DNA from: Dioscorea cayenensis subsp. rotundata
Taxonomy: Eukaryota; Streptophyta; Magnoliopsida; Dioscoreales; Dioscoreaceae
Assembly (NCBI RefSeq): GCF_009730915.1
Contig: NW_024086904.1
Span: 1 to 64,000, forward strand
Length of the DNA: 64,000 bases
Direction of reading: 5' to 3'
Shown here: positions 1 to 10,660 of the stretch, in pieces
Numbering within the stretch: the first letter of the stretch is position 1
Layout: each line of letters opens with the position of its first letter
The notes under the pieces: model-generated
The model's database searches: none
Seen by the model: the letters and a program-made list of their open reading frames with translations, nothing else
What the model was told of the DNA's origin: nothing
Translations under genes and position numbers: made by a program

Positions 1-1116
1 GGTTACGTATTGCTGGGAAGACATGGGTATTATTAGAAGAAATTTGCATCCATTTGAAAAAATGGGAAGTATCCAGCAGCATGCTTTAGTTTGTCTACCG
101 AAGAAAAAGTTAAAGAAAGTTTGAAACCGAGCAAAAGTTCCAGATCACTTTCAGCTGATATCTCGATGCGTGAAAAGAACGCAGTATTTGGGCTTAAGAG
201 TCATGATTGCTATTCTTTTACAACAAATTTTTCCTCTGGCTATTCGTGGATTGTTCCTTTGTAGTAATGTATGATCCTATTGTTGAGTTGTATATACTAG
301 AGTTATAGTGTTCTAAATTGGTTAGAAGTGGATGTGTTACAATCTTATTATTCAAATTCCAATTACATTAAAGTGTAAGTTGGAAAGAAAATATTTCCAA
401 TCTTCATTTTTTGACATGTTATGGTGCACTCGGCAATTCATCTAGCAACCAGCCAAGCTTGAGGTCCCAGGCTAACACCGGTGGATGTATCCAATTGAGA
501 AGCAATATTATGTAAATTATATTATTTTTTAACTTTTAATATATTAATATTGTTGGGCAATTAATGAAAATTTGTATGGTGTAGGTTTTTTCGTAAATTA
601 AAATGTTATGTTCATAATAAAAGTTGACCCGAAGGCTCCATTGCAGAAGGGTATATTGTGGGAGGAAAGTCTTTATCTATTCGCTCAAGATATTTACACG
701 GTATTGACTCCAAATTTAATCAAGGTAAACAAAAATTTGCAGTTGGAGCTTTATGTTGATTCGAGAGATTATCTGTAAGTTTGCACAAACGGGTTTTCCT
801 TTAATCAAAAAGGCAAAACCTAAATTTCTGGGAAGAATATGAAAGAAAGCAAGCCCAACTCTATGTAAGCAAGGAAAAATTGTAGTGGTTCAACCATTTT
901 TATGGTATGATATAGTATTGTGTTATATATTGATCTTTATATATATTGTATTATCTTCTTTATTTATATCTTTGTATTTTTATAGTGAATATGAGCAAAG
1001 TGTGCATTGATGACATTGACTTCCTCCGATTGGTTTCCATCAGAGAGCATCGTTTTCTGGTTCCATTAATACTTTTAATATTTTGAATATGAAATTTTCA
1101 TATAATAAGAAACAAC

Positions 1117-1163
<47 letters not shown>

Positions 1164-1640
1164 TACAGTGAACTTTATAGGCTGCACAATTGTACAAAGA
1201 AGGAAGTACTTCATTTGAGTGAAGAATTATTAATGATTGGCCTGGAGGTCCACTCTCCTCTGGTGTTCACAATCAAATTTATGCGGATATGTTAGAAGCG
1301 TTTTAGGTTTCACACAAAGCAACTTGAAAGAAAAAGAGTAACCCAAAATAGTGGTGTTCTAGTGAAAGGAACGATGAAGGTGGCAGAGGTAGACTATTAT
1401 TTTGGTGTCCTCACTGAGATAGTAGAACTCCAATACTTAGGAGGGAAGAATTATTCCATTTGGCGTGGATTGGTGGGATGTTGATACCGAGTGCAATAGA
1501 GCCAAGATTGACAAGCATGTAGTTTTGTTAGTGTTAATACTTCTAAGAAGTTGAGTTAACACGAGCCATTTGTTCTGTGCACCAGTGCGTAGCGAAAGTG
1601 CTATGTTAAAGATGGTAGTAATCCTAATTGCTATTGTATC
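1..1640 (+). pseudogene. CACTA (En/Spm) transposase relic, TNP2-type C-terminal half
   Basis: Read across frameshifts and stops, three conserved blocks of plant TNP2-type CACTA transposases appear in order. At about 30-280: IRRNLHP, then an LPKK stretch and a motif resembling GLKSHDC. At about 370-515: a CKLER...SFFD stretch followed by HRWMYPIE. At about 625-730: a decayed GSIAEGYI-like block with SRYLHGID. At about 1310-1450: FHTK...TQNSGVLVKG and DYYFGVLTEIVELQY, the DUF4216-like region. Known of the family: these are the conserved parts downstream of the catalytic core. Frames change repeatedly and an (ATT)n tract sits at 1117, so the gene is dead. The catalytic N-terminal part lies outside the window. 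Confidence 0.72.
1117..1164. repeat. (TTA)n microsatellite, about 16 units
   Basis: An uninterrupted TTA/ATT trinucleotide run lies inside the CACTA transposase relic. It makes the apparent poly-isoleucine reading frame at 1083-1295, which is not a gene. Confidence 0.95.
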
Positions 1641-2880
1641 AGTTCTGAAAACTTTTAGTGATTTACCATCAAAAGGTTTGAAAATGGTGATGCAATGGAC
1701 ATCTAAATGAGGAAGCTTTTCAACAAAATGTATCACAAAACTATTGTGAATTTTCAAGCACAGTTGAGGAGGATGACGTGGCTATTTGATAAATTTGTGG
1801 GAGAAATAGGTGTGAAATGGATTTTGCCACTCGATGTTAATCTGACTGATGAGTCATTTCTTTGTAGTAGTCGGCAGAGGTCCAACTCGAATCACATAGA
1901 GATGTAGACGTATTGCTGAGCAAATTGTAGCATACGTTTTGTAAACCAAAGGTATATATTACTTTTAGTTTCTTTTACTTTTTGAATAAATTGCACACTA
2001 TCTTGTTTTCACATGATTAATGTAGATAAAACAGAAGAAAGATCTCCGGTCATCTGCTGTGTGTGCTATTGAAGAGACTGTAAAATAGGAATAATTTTTA
2101 TTTCTAGCTTTAAAGTTGAATAATGGCTAGCTACTTTTGATGTAGATTTTGGCGTTGAAAATGGTGAACTACACTGACATTCTATATTGTACTTTGATAA
2201 ACTAATTGCTATTTTCTAAAGCGCTTGATTTAGGAAATTCCAGGTGCCTGGTCTTTCGCAGATTCTAATGTTGATTGTTTATAATCTCCGCAAAGCTTAA
2301 AAATAATATATATTTTCAAACTTTTTAGGTGTGATGGCAAGTATGTCATATTATGAGCATGGAGAATGTTTCTCCTATTGTTAGTGTGTAACTAGTTCTC
2401 ATTGCATAATATATATTTGATGAGGATTTTCTCTCACGCAATAGATTTTAATTTATTTTGATTATTTTCAAGCGTCGCCTATTGCATCTATATATAAGTT
2501 ACATTTTAGATTTATTATTTCATATTTTCTTCCCTATATATAGGAGAGAGTTGAATTATTGTTTTTGCTAAGAAATTAGATGCGGATATACATATAAGAA
2601 ACTGACTTGCAATAACAATTTAAATTGTACCATGCATGCATGCTTTTGCCTCTGCAGCCCTCCACTTTTCTCTTGTACGTTCTACTATGTATATATTTAG
2701 CCATAGGATAGCATATCATCCACTATAGCTACGAGTTTGCACACTCATAACAAATCATTTTCTTTAAAATCATACACTTGCTACAGTATGTATAATGCTC
2801 AGAAGCCAGAGATTGACAATAGCCAGTATCACTGATCAATATGTATTAGTATCTCAAATCATTATTGCACACAAGAAATT
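1640..2880. other. CACTA interior, no recognisable gene
   Basis: AT-rich sequence between the transposase relic and the subterminal repeats. Short open frames (for example 1707-1907) have no recognisable motif. It is probably the 3' untranslated and linker part of the CACTA element. Confidence 0.4.
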
Positions 2881-3143
2881 CACTATTTGTAACTAAATAA
2901 ACTGATTTTGCATACAGTTTATTACGTGGCTATAGTGGCTAGTAAAAACTAGCTATTGCCACAAAATCAAGATATCAAAAACAAAAATAATCCTATTTGC
3001 TATGAATTAATGATCATTGTAACTATCTAATCAAATATAGATAGCTACAAAATGACTTTGTCTATAGCTATTGTAATGTTTTAGCTACAAAAATATATTT
3101 TGTGGCTATGAATTTGTAGTTGTAGATATAGATTCTTGTAGTA
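2880..3143 (+). mobile_element. CACTA 3' subterminal repeats and terminus
   Basis: Short motifs of the TAGCTACAAAAT / TTTTGTGGCTAT type recur in both orientations between 2925 and 3125. The block closes with TTCTTGTAGTA at 3133-3143. Reverse-complemented this is TACTACAAGAA, one base away from the CACTACAAGAA terminus common in plant CACTA elements. With the transposase relic at 1-1640 this marks the right end of one plus-strand element whose left part is outside the window. The outermost base appears mutated (G to A), so a target duplication cannot be confirmed. Confidence 0.62.
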
Positions 3144-4900
3144 TATTACATATTGTTTTAGCTAACAAATGTTATTTTGTGGCTATGTAATATATTTTGT
3201 TATTGTAATATATTTTTAACTAACAAATGGTAATGATATATTACATATTGTATAATTTAAAAATAGTTGATAATTCTAAAATAATATTAAAAAATGTTTT
3301 CATTAACCTAGATTTACCCAAATGACTAATAACTATACTTTAAACAATATACAAATTGTTTGTATACTTTTTCCAACAAAAAATTATTTATTAAAAATTA
3401 TAATTGATTTAAAATATGTAGTAGAACATTTAATGCAAAAAAAAAATGGAATTAAGCATTTTCCATTACTAATATTGGATTTAATACAATCAATGACTTA
3501 ATTAAATGCAATAAAGGAAATTCTTTAAAAAAATTTAAAAAAATTTCCTCAAAGCCCTCTCCAATTATATTATATATATAACTACTTTAAATATATGTAT
3601 AGATGATGATCAGAAATATTATTTATATTTTTATGGGCTCTTTTCTTTCCACCCAGCCTTTGATTAGGATTGACCGGGTAAAAAGCATGGATCACAAATC
3701 AAATTTTAATTTTTTTTATATTTCAGATGATTGCGAGTTCATGATTCCTATTAGGGGCAAGGCCCTAATATTAATTACCCCAGACAATGTCATGGGAACC
3801 TCCGATTAAGAAACAAGTGTGAATGAGAAGTAACTGAGTAAACATAATATTTTTTTATTAATTTCAAAGATGCATGATAATAGACAAGAATACAAAAGTA
3901 AGAGAGCTATTCTCTAAGAGAGCTTAACAAGAGATTTTTTTAGAAAGAACTATTTCTATTATGCTCTTCAAACTTTTTTTTTGCTTGGCTGGTGTTTTTA
4001 GCTCCTTCACCAAAAGTATGTCAGACGACCCTTTTGGCTTTGTGGATGTGGCCCTCTTCGATTTCTTTTTCTTTATGTGAGTTTATGTCTTGACATATCG
4101 CCTGGGCTTCTAGTCATGCTACTCTACATTTGTACGAGCTCGCCTACTTGGTCACTTTTTTGCTTCTTTTATCGCGAAGACTTTGGCTCTCAGGCTTGTA
4201 AAAACTTTCTAGCTCCTTGACTCGGAAAATCCCTCAAGTCCTTGACTTCTCGTATCTTGAAACTCGTGAGCTGCATTTGTCTTTTCTACTGGTGCATTTA
4301 GGTCTTGACTCTTCAACGCTTTTGAGCTTTGACCATTATATATTTTTTTAAGTTGTGACCTCAACATGGTTAGGTCATTAACTTGACAATTCTTACTTTG
4401 CTTTTAAAAAATGGATTTTCAAGCGATAATTATGAGCTTGATTTCCGTTTCTTAAGCCACCAATTGAGTTCTCTATTTCATTTTCGCGAAAGAGACCTCA
4501 TAATGGGCTTAGGAAAATCTTTGCCAACTCAACTTTTTCAATGAGTGTTTACGAGAAACATTTTTCTTCTTTTTGTGAAAATTTTCATTCATTTTTTTTC
4601 CTTTCATTCATCATCATTTTTTTTCTGTTTCTGTGAAATTTTCATTTTTATTCTTCCGATTTTTTTTTGCGCCTTTTTTTTTTGCACTTTTCATTTCACC
4701 TCTTTTCATTCCAACGGGTGTCAAAAAGACTCCTTAAGTGAGCTTCAAGAAATCTTTGTCAACTCTTCTTTTTATGAGTGTTGATGAAAGATATTTTTTG
4801 TGAACTTTTTACTCTTTTTTCTACTCTTCTTTCCACTTCAAGGAATTTTTTTCATTCTTCTTTTCATTCCACTTTTTACTCCAATGAGTGTCAAAAGACC
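3144..4900. other. No gene seen; AT-rich then pyrimidine-rich spacer
   Basis: 3144-3600 is AT-rich with GTGGCTATG-type echoes of the CACTA repeats. 3600-4520 is unrecognised sequence with short open frames only. 4545-4900 is T/C-rich with two imperfect copies of a GTCAAAA...GAGCTTSAAGAAA unit (about 4715-4760 and 4885-4920). No coding evidence. Confidence 0.5.
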
Positions 4901-4937
4901 TCAAAGTGAGCTTGAAGAAAGGGTTTTATTTTTTATG

Positions 4938-5401
4938 AAAAATTTCTCTTTACCCCAAGAGTGTCAAGACTTCAAGGTGGAATGAGAGAAATTATGAAAA
5001 ATTTCTCGTTACCCCAAGAAAGTCAAGACTTCAAGGTGGAATGAGTGGAATCAGAAAAATTTCTCGTTACCCTAAGAAAGTCAAGACTTCAAGGTGGAAT
5101 GAAACAAATTTCATAGAAAATTCCCCGTTACCCCAAGAAAGTCAAAACTTCAAGGTGGAATGAGAGAAATTTATAGAAAATTCCTCGTTATCCCAAGAAA
5201 GTCAAGACTTTAAGGTGGAATAAAAGAAATTTCATAGAAATTCTCGTTACCCCAAGAAAGTCAAAACTTCAAGGTGGAATGAGAGAAATTTCATAGAAAT
5301 TCTCGTTACCCCAAGTTTCATGGTGGAATGAGAGAAATTTCATAGAAATTCTCGTTACCCGAAGAAAGTCAAACTTCATGGTGGAATGAGAGAAATTTCA
5401 T
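4938..5401. repeat. Minisatellite, about 8 units of roughly 55-61 bp
   Basis: A unit containing ACCCCAAGAAAGTCAAGAC, CTTCAAGGTGGAATGAGAG and AATTTCATAGAAATTCTCG is repeated head to tail about eight times with substitutions. One unit, near 5305-5345, has lost the AAGTCAAAACTTC segment. Internal units differ from each other, so the array is not newly expanded. Confidence 0.93.
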
Positions 5402-5738
5402 ATGATTTTTCTATAGGAGGCCTTGCAAAATAAACTTACCAAAATACCCCCACTCAAATTCATCCTTTACTTTTTTCTCATTTTTTTACTCTCTTTTTTT
5501 TAACTCATCCTTTTCATTTTTTTCCATATTTTTTTCCTTTCTTCTCTTATTTTTACTCACCCTTCCATATCCTTTTTCATACTTTTTTCTTTTCTCATCT
5601 TTTTAACTCACCCTTCCATTTTTTTCCATATTTTTTTCCTTCTCTCTCCTTTCATCATCTCTTTTCTTTTCTGTCTTTTTTTCACTCTTCCTTCATTTTT
5701 TCATCCCCTTTTTTCCTTCATTTCTTTTATCATTTTTT
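5402..5738. other. Pyrimidine-rich low-complexity tract
   Basis: Almost pure T/C sequence built of TTTTTC, CCTT and ACTCAYCCTT units, with no open frame of interest. It lies directly downstream (minus-strand sense) of the chimeric importin fragment. Confidence 0.7.
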
Positions 5739-6878
5739 TTACCAAAAATACTCCTCACCAATAAACTCTTCACCCATTTTTTTTTTTTTGGACAAAGAAA
5801 CTTTTAAGGCACCTTGCAGCATTGGCATGGCAGAAGATAAGCACTCCTTAAAATGCTCTCCAATGGCAAGGGCAATGTCTCCGAAGCATGAGAAAGTAAG
5901 AGGTTTAATAGACCGATGAAGCATTGAATTCGGGAGGCCCTTAAGAAGATGAGTCATGATAGCATCACAGAAAGGAAGGATCTTATCATCCACAGCACGG
6001 AAGATGTCTTCGACCACACCAACAGAGATAGAGCAAATCTGGTACTCCTCAAAGTTCTGCAATCCCATGTCTAAATACTTGTAGAACTTTGGCATGTACT
6101 TGGCAAACTGGGGATCTGTAGCATAAGCAAAAGCTCCAATGGAATTCATTGCTTCTTCATGAACTGTAGAACTCTGAACTAATACTTGAAGAACACCACA
6201 AAATAGGGCTTGCAGCTCTCCTTGTTTCTCCTTATCATCTGATGAAAAGACTTGAAGCTCCATAGTTTGTTTTAATCTTTTTGTGATCTCTTGTAGCAGT
6301 TGACACAAGATATTTGAAGTCTCAAGTGACCTACTGCATCTAACAATCTCATTTAGGGTCTCATAAGCTGAAGCCCTAGAACTGCTGGTGTCTAACCGAT
6401 CAGTTAATAATAGAAGTGCTTTGATAACTTCACCGTGGCAAGGAGTAAGAATGGATGAGTCTAGTCTAGCATCTTCATAACCGTGAACAAGAAAATAGAT
6501 GTCACCACAGACTTTTATAGCAACGTTAGGAGCATCTTTGATACTTTCCAGCAGAATAGACATGATGCGCGAAAGAGTAATAGCAGTAATCACTGATTGT
6601 GCAGTGGTTGGAGAACGCAGGACCTCAACTTTGCTTATCCAGCCATAATATTTTAGATACTGGTCTATATCACTATATAGAGCCCATACCTGACAACACT
6701 CGAGTTTTTCGCATGATCTCTCTTCTTCAAAGCTGTGAAATTCTGAATCATGATACTCATAACAAGTGGGACTTGATAATTCTATGTCACAGGCGTTTTG
6801 CTGTCCAGCAATAGCTCTAACATTAGAGCCCTGATGATCAATAACAGTTTCCTCAGCAACCTGATGTTTGTGTGACAT
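5739..6878 (-). pseudogene. Chimeric ORF: DUF3444 (DnaJ-like) fragment joined to importin beta-1 fragment
   Basis: A 379-residue open frame made of two unrelated host genes. Residues about 40-87 carry FHSFEEERSCEKLE and QVWALYSD...YYGWISKVEV, which match the DUF3444 domain of plant DnaJ-like proteins. Residues about 100-361 match plant importin subunit beta-1 HEAT repeats: LLESIKDAP, ASAYETLNEIVRCS, SSTVHEEAM, YMPKFYKYLDMGLQNFEEYQ and SCFGDIALAIGEHF. A stretch is missing between VLVQ (234) and SSTVHEEAM (236), where family members have roughly 25-30 more residues. N- and C-terminal importin repeats are absent. The frame ends just after a 14-nt poly(A) tract (5777-5790) and a short unrelated tail, so a polyadenylated intermediate may have been involved (inference). 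The frame stays open upstream of this Met, to about 6953. A working transport receptor is very unlikely. Confidence 0.75.
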
Positions 6879-6971
6879 GGATTCACTTTTGCCATTTATC
6901 CTTGCCTCTGAAGCTGGATCCTTTGTGGAACTTCTCTAATGATGTCTCACGGTGTCAACTCCATTCACATG

Positions 6972-6976
6972 CTCAG
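6972..6976. repeat. Target-site duplication of solo LTR (left)
   Basis: CTCAG immediately precedes the TG of the solo LTR. The same five bases follow its terminal CA at 9174-9178. Confidence 0.8.
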
Positions 6977-9173
6977 TGTAATGTTTGTAAAAATTTCTTT
7001 TTCTTCATCTTTGACTGGTTTGACTAGGTGTTTGGTGAGTGGGCCCCAATGTTTGTTTCATTGCCTTAATTTCCGGATCTTGCCTGGTTGTGGATTATTG
7101 GTTTTTTCTGTTTTTGATTAGTGGAGGCTTTTATTTGAGTTTATGGGTTGCTTTTATAGGCTTAGCTGTGCAACCAATCTTCTTGCTCTCCAAACTCTCT
7201 TATCCTTGAAACAACTCAACCTTGGCCGAATTTTGGTGTCATTTTCTTTTCTCTTTATGCTTGGTTTTTGAGTGGAACTTGTCACCAACAAGCTTAGAGG
7301 TAAGCTAGCTTGTTATTTTCTTCAGAATTCTGAGATTTTTATTGTCTTGTTTTATTTGTTTTGTTAGTGCCAAACATGTATGTTTATCTCTTGTGTTGTT
7401 GGTTCTTGAATCTTGGGTATGTTTGTTCATATCTGATAGCTTGGTGTTAAGCTTAATCCTTATCTTGTTAAAACTTTGTTTAAATATTTTTTAGCATGTA
7501 AATCTGAGAATTTATTTGAGCATGTTTTCATGTCATTGAGTGTTTTTTTGGTCATTTTGAATAATTATGTGTGCATGTTGCAATATAGAGAGGTTTGGAA
7601 TTTGCAGCCTTATTTTGTTAAGATTTTATTTATCTCTCATGATTTTGCAAGCTTGTATCTACCAAGGGATGCCTATAATTTAATTATAATATTTGTGTAT
7701 GCATCTTGTAAGTTTGGACAGGTAAATTAGCATTCATGTTTTAAATTATTTGAATATAGGTTTTCATGTTTGTAAGCTTGAGATTGTGAGTATGCAACCA
7801 TGTCATAAGTTAGTTGATTATTTGTTGTTATGTATATAAATATATGTGAATGTGTGTGGGTATGCATGCATTTCATGATTTAGAAATTTCTTTTCATTGA
7901 AAATTCGTCCAAATCCTGTGTCCATGCTAGTGTTAATTTTATTTTTAGTATTGCTTAAATGCTTGTGGTGCATGTTAGAAATATTAATTTATATATTCAG
8001 AATCTTGGGATTGTATTGATTTTAATCTTGGTAAGCTAATTGTGCTGGTGTTATGATTAAAGCTTTTATGGAGAATTTTAATTGCTTAGCTAATTTTTTG
8101 TGAAAACCTTTAATTGCTAGCTATGAACTCTTTTATTTGTTGAATTAGCTCAGGCTATAGTTGTAATTTAGGCCCGGCCCAAGATTTGTAACCTAAGTTA
8201 GAATATTCCTGCTTTGGGTAGATCCATACCGGCCGTGGGTTCATGGACTTGGTGAACCTAACTTTGTAGCTCGGAGCCGTGTAGGCTCGTGACCGTATAA
8301 TCTCAGATTTCGCAATAATTATTATTTAATTATTGCATTGTTTAATGATTTTATTTATTTGCTTTGGTATTTATGTTTATTTATTTATTTTTCTTATTTG
8401 CATTATTTATTCATGAATTCCTCCTGTCTGTATTCAGATTTTTCTGCGATTTTTTTAGTACATCTCCATTTCGGCTCGCCCGACCTAGGAGGAGTAAGTC
8501 CCAGCCATGTGCACATGTTTTCCGTAGTAGCTCTACCCCGATCGCGGGTCGAAGATCCGCCTACGATCGCTGATATTCTCGCTCGCTCGCTCCGACTTCA
8601 TAGTCAAAGATCCAAACTTCGTCTCGTTGATTTCTGTATTAGCCATGGAGATGTATTTCGCGTGTTTTTCGTGTTTTTTGGATTATTCCAAAGATTCTCG
8701 CTGTATTTTTAGTATCTCGTATGAAGCATGAGCTATTATTCCGCAATATCTCGCTTTATCTGCTGTTTTTTCTCGCGATCCCACCGGGCCCCTTGTGGCT
8801 CATGCACTCCCGTATTCTGCTCTCGCAGGAGAAGATCAAGTTTAGGGACCGGGGGTGTCGAGTGTCGTATTGTCCATGCAAGTATCGTATCTTGTTATTT
8901 CCCTTTTGTGAGTGTAAGGCTTGTACTCTGACTGTATTTGTAATTTGCGAACTGCTAGGTTGTATTTGTATTCTCAGAGGGTCGCTAAAGTCCGTACTTG
9001 TAGTATTTTCGGGCTCCGAGATCCTATTTGTGCTTTTTGTGTTCTGCTCATATCTTCTTGTTAGGGTTGACTCGACCGTGTTTTTTAGCCGAGGCCTTGC
9101 ACCCGCTGAGGCCCAGCCCCATTGGATGCGGCCGATCTCGCTCAGGGCCGGTGCCAGGGCTGGGGACGTGACA
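6977..9173. mobile_element. Solo LTR, 2197 bp
   Basis: The sequence starts TGTAATG, ends GACGTGACA (TG...CA ends, TGT/ACA inverted), and is bounded on both sides by CTCAG. No coding region, primer-binding site or second LTR lies inside. This is the structure left when two LTRs recombine. Length and the GC-rich stretches at 8450-9170 suggest a Ty3/gypsy-type LTR, but orientation and family are not certain. It splits the minus-strand gene-fragment block. Reading frames inside (8338-8712, 8721-9713 and others) are incidental. Confidence 0.8.
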
Positions 9174-9178
9174 CTCAG
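9174..9178. repeat. Target-site duplication of solo LTR (right)
   Basis: CTCAG repeats the left flank at 6972-6976, the 5-bp duplication usual for LTR-retrotransposon integration. Confidence 0.8.
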
Positions 9179-9818
9179 CACCATGATCTATGCTTGTATT
9201 CACCTGTCCTTGCATACCCTTTCCATTCAACCTTGCAGAGCAAGCAGCAACATTATTCTTTGCATGGCTACCGTCTCTAACAGCCACCATAGGTTTGCCA
9301 TCTGTTGTATCAGTACTCACATTATAGCCCTTCCCATCCTCATCCGCGGCCACAAAGACAATCATCGGGATATGACCGTCAGCGAGAATCGAGCGGAGCA
9401 TAGAGGGGTCAACACGCGAAACTTGATCACTACCAATCCCCAAGATAACGGACTCCGAGGAGGACAATACTACAATGAGGCGAGCATCCTCACCGCAAAG
9501 CCCGACACCAGTGCCACCAAGCATGTTGATCTCAGCAACGAGGCTCTTGTTGATCTTCCCAGCAAGAACCATCTTCACAACTTCCATAGTATGAGCATTG
9601 GTAATGCAAAGGCCGTTGTGGAGCTTGGGCTCGTGGCTGGTTGGGTACAAGGGCGGCGACGGAGCAACAGGCCACGACGGAGGACTCGGTGCGGCAGGAA
9701 AGGTAGTCCGTAGAGACCAGCGAACGAGAAACTCTCTCAAGCTGTTTGATGAAATGGGAGGGAGAGAGAGAAACGAGAGAGAAGGAAAGAGATGCATGCT
9801 AATCATGGATGCATGCAT
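9179..9818 (-). pseudogene. Acetylglutamate kinase (NAGK) fragment joined to DnaJ-like linker
   Basis: Within a 256-residue frame, residues about 62-171 (9635-9306) match the middle of plant N-acetyl-L-glutamate kinase: NAHTMEVVKMVLAGKINKSL, GGTGVGLCGEDARL, VSRVDPSMLRSILADGHIP, FVAADEDGKGYNVSTDT. Family knowledge: NAGK phosphorylates N-acetylglutamate in plastid arginine synthesis. The N-terminal glycine-rich ATP loop and the C-terminal third are absent. From about residue 172 the sequence (GSHAKNNVAACSARLNGKG...) is low-complexity and looks like the linker ahead of DUF3444 in DnaJ-like proteins, continuing across the solo LTR into the 5739-6878 fragment. After removal of the LTR the two parts are in different frames. 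Residues 1-61 are proline/serine-rich and unrecognised. Confidence 0.68.
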
Positions 9819-9819
9819 G

Positions 9820-10640
9820 TGTATGTGTTTTTTTTTTTTAAATGCATGAGAGAATTACAAAGTGGCGGGACCCATTGCATTTTTCTTTTTAATGCATGAA
9901 AGGAACATCAGAGGCATGGAATGTGCATGACATGCACTCAATTTCAAACAAAAAATAAGCAGCATCATTAAAATGGTGGGCCCGGTGCATATAGAGGCAT
10001 GGAAGCATCATATTAATCATGCAAAAATAAGGTTTATTATTATTTTATCTATTTTTTTAAAGAAAAAAAATGTAGTACCTCTTCTCTTACAGATCAACCT
10101 TCTCCAACCTCCTTGTTTTCTCCCTCTCTTTCTTTTCTTCTTTTTTCTTCTCCACTTTTCTTCAAAACTCTCTGTTTTTTTCCCTTCTCCTTTTTTCCTA
10201 TTTAAAAGTCTCTCTTCTTGTTCCTTTTTTTTAAAGAAAAATCCCTTCTCTTTTTTTTTCCCAAAAATCCTCAACACCCCGAAGAATCTCCAACTCCCGG
10301 GAAATCTTTTTCTTTTTTAAATTTTGAATTCAAAATTTCCGATCCTTATCTATAATCTCCTTTTTTTTATATGGTTTATTTTTATTTTTATTTTTATTTC
10401 TTTTTTTTTTAATTTCCCTCCTTTTTTTCATTATTATATATATATATATATATATCTCTTTCCTCTTCTTTTTCTTTATATCATTATTATTTTTTATTTA
10501 CCCCCCTACTTTTATTTGGAATAGGATACTACCCCTTCTCTCCCCCTTTTTTGTTCCTATTTGAAGTAGGAGAATATGATTCGTCATTATTATTATTTTT
10601 CATTTATCTTTTTTTTTGTTTGATTTTAATTCAAAGTAGA
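9820..10640. other. Low-complexity spacer, no gene
   Basis: 9820-10020 contains repeated AATGCATGA/GGCATGGAA motifs. 10080-10640 is pyrimidine- and T-rich with an (AT)n tract at about 10436-10455. The open frames here (for example 9973-10320) are low-complexity artefacts. Confidence 0.55.
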
Positions 10641-10660
10641 ATACCAATTTCTTAATAGAA

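Noticed and set aside
1083..1295. Poly-isoleucine open frame
   Set aside because: It translates the (TTA)n microsatellite inside the CACTA relic.
4938..5401. CRISPR-like array
   Set aside because: Repeats are adjacent and diverged without unique spacers, and the sequence is plant nuclear DNA. It is a minisatellite.
5739..6878. Functional importin beta gene
   Set aside because: Only the middle HEAT repeats are present, an internal stretch is missing, and the N-terminus comes from a DUF3444 protein.
8721..9713. 330-codon plus-strand open frame
   Set aside because: It crosses the solo LTR boundary at 9173 and runs antisense to the acetylglutamate kinase fragment. No protein motif; an accidental frame in GC-rich DNA.
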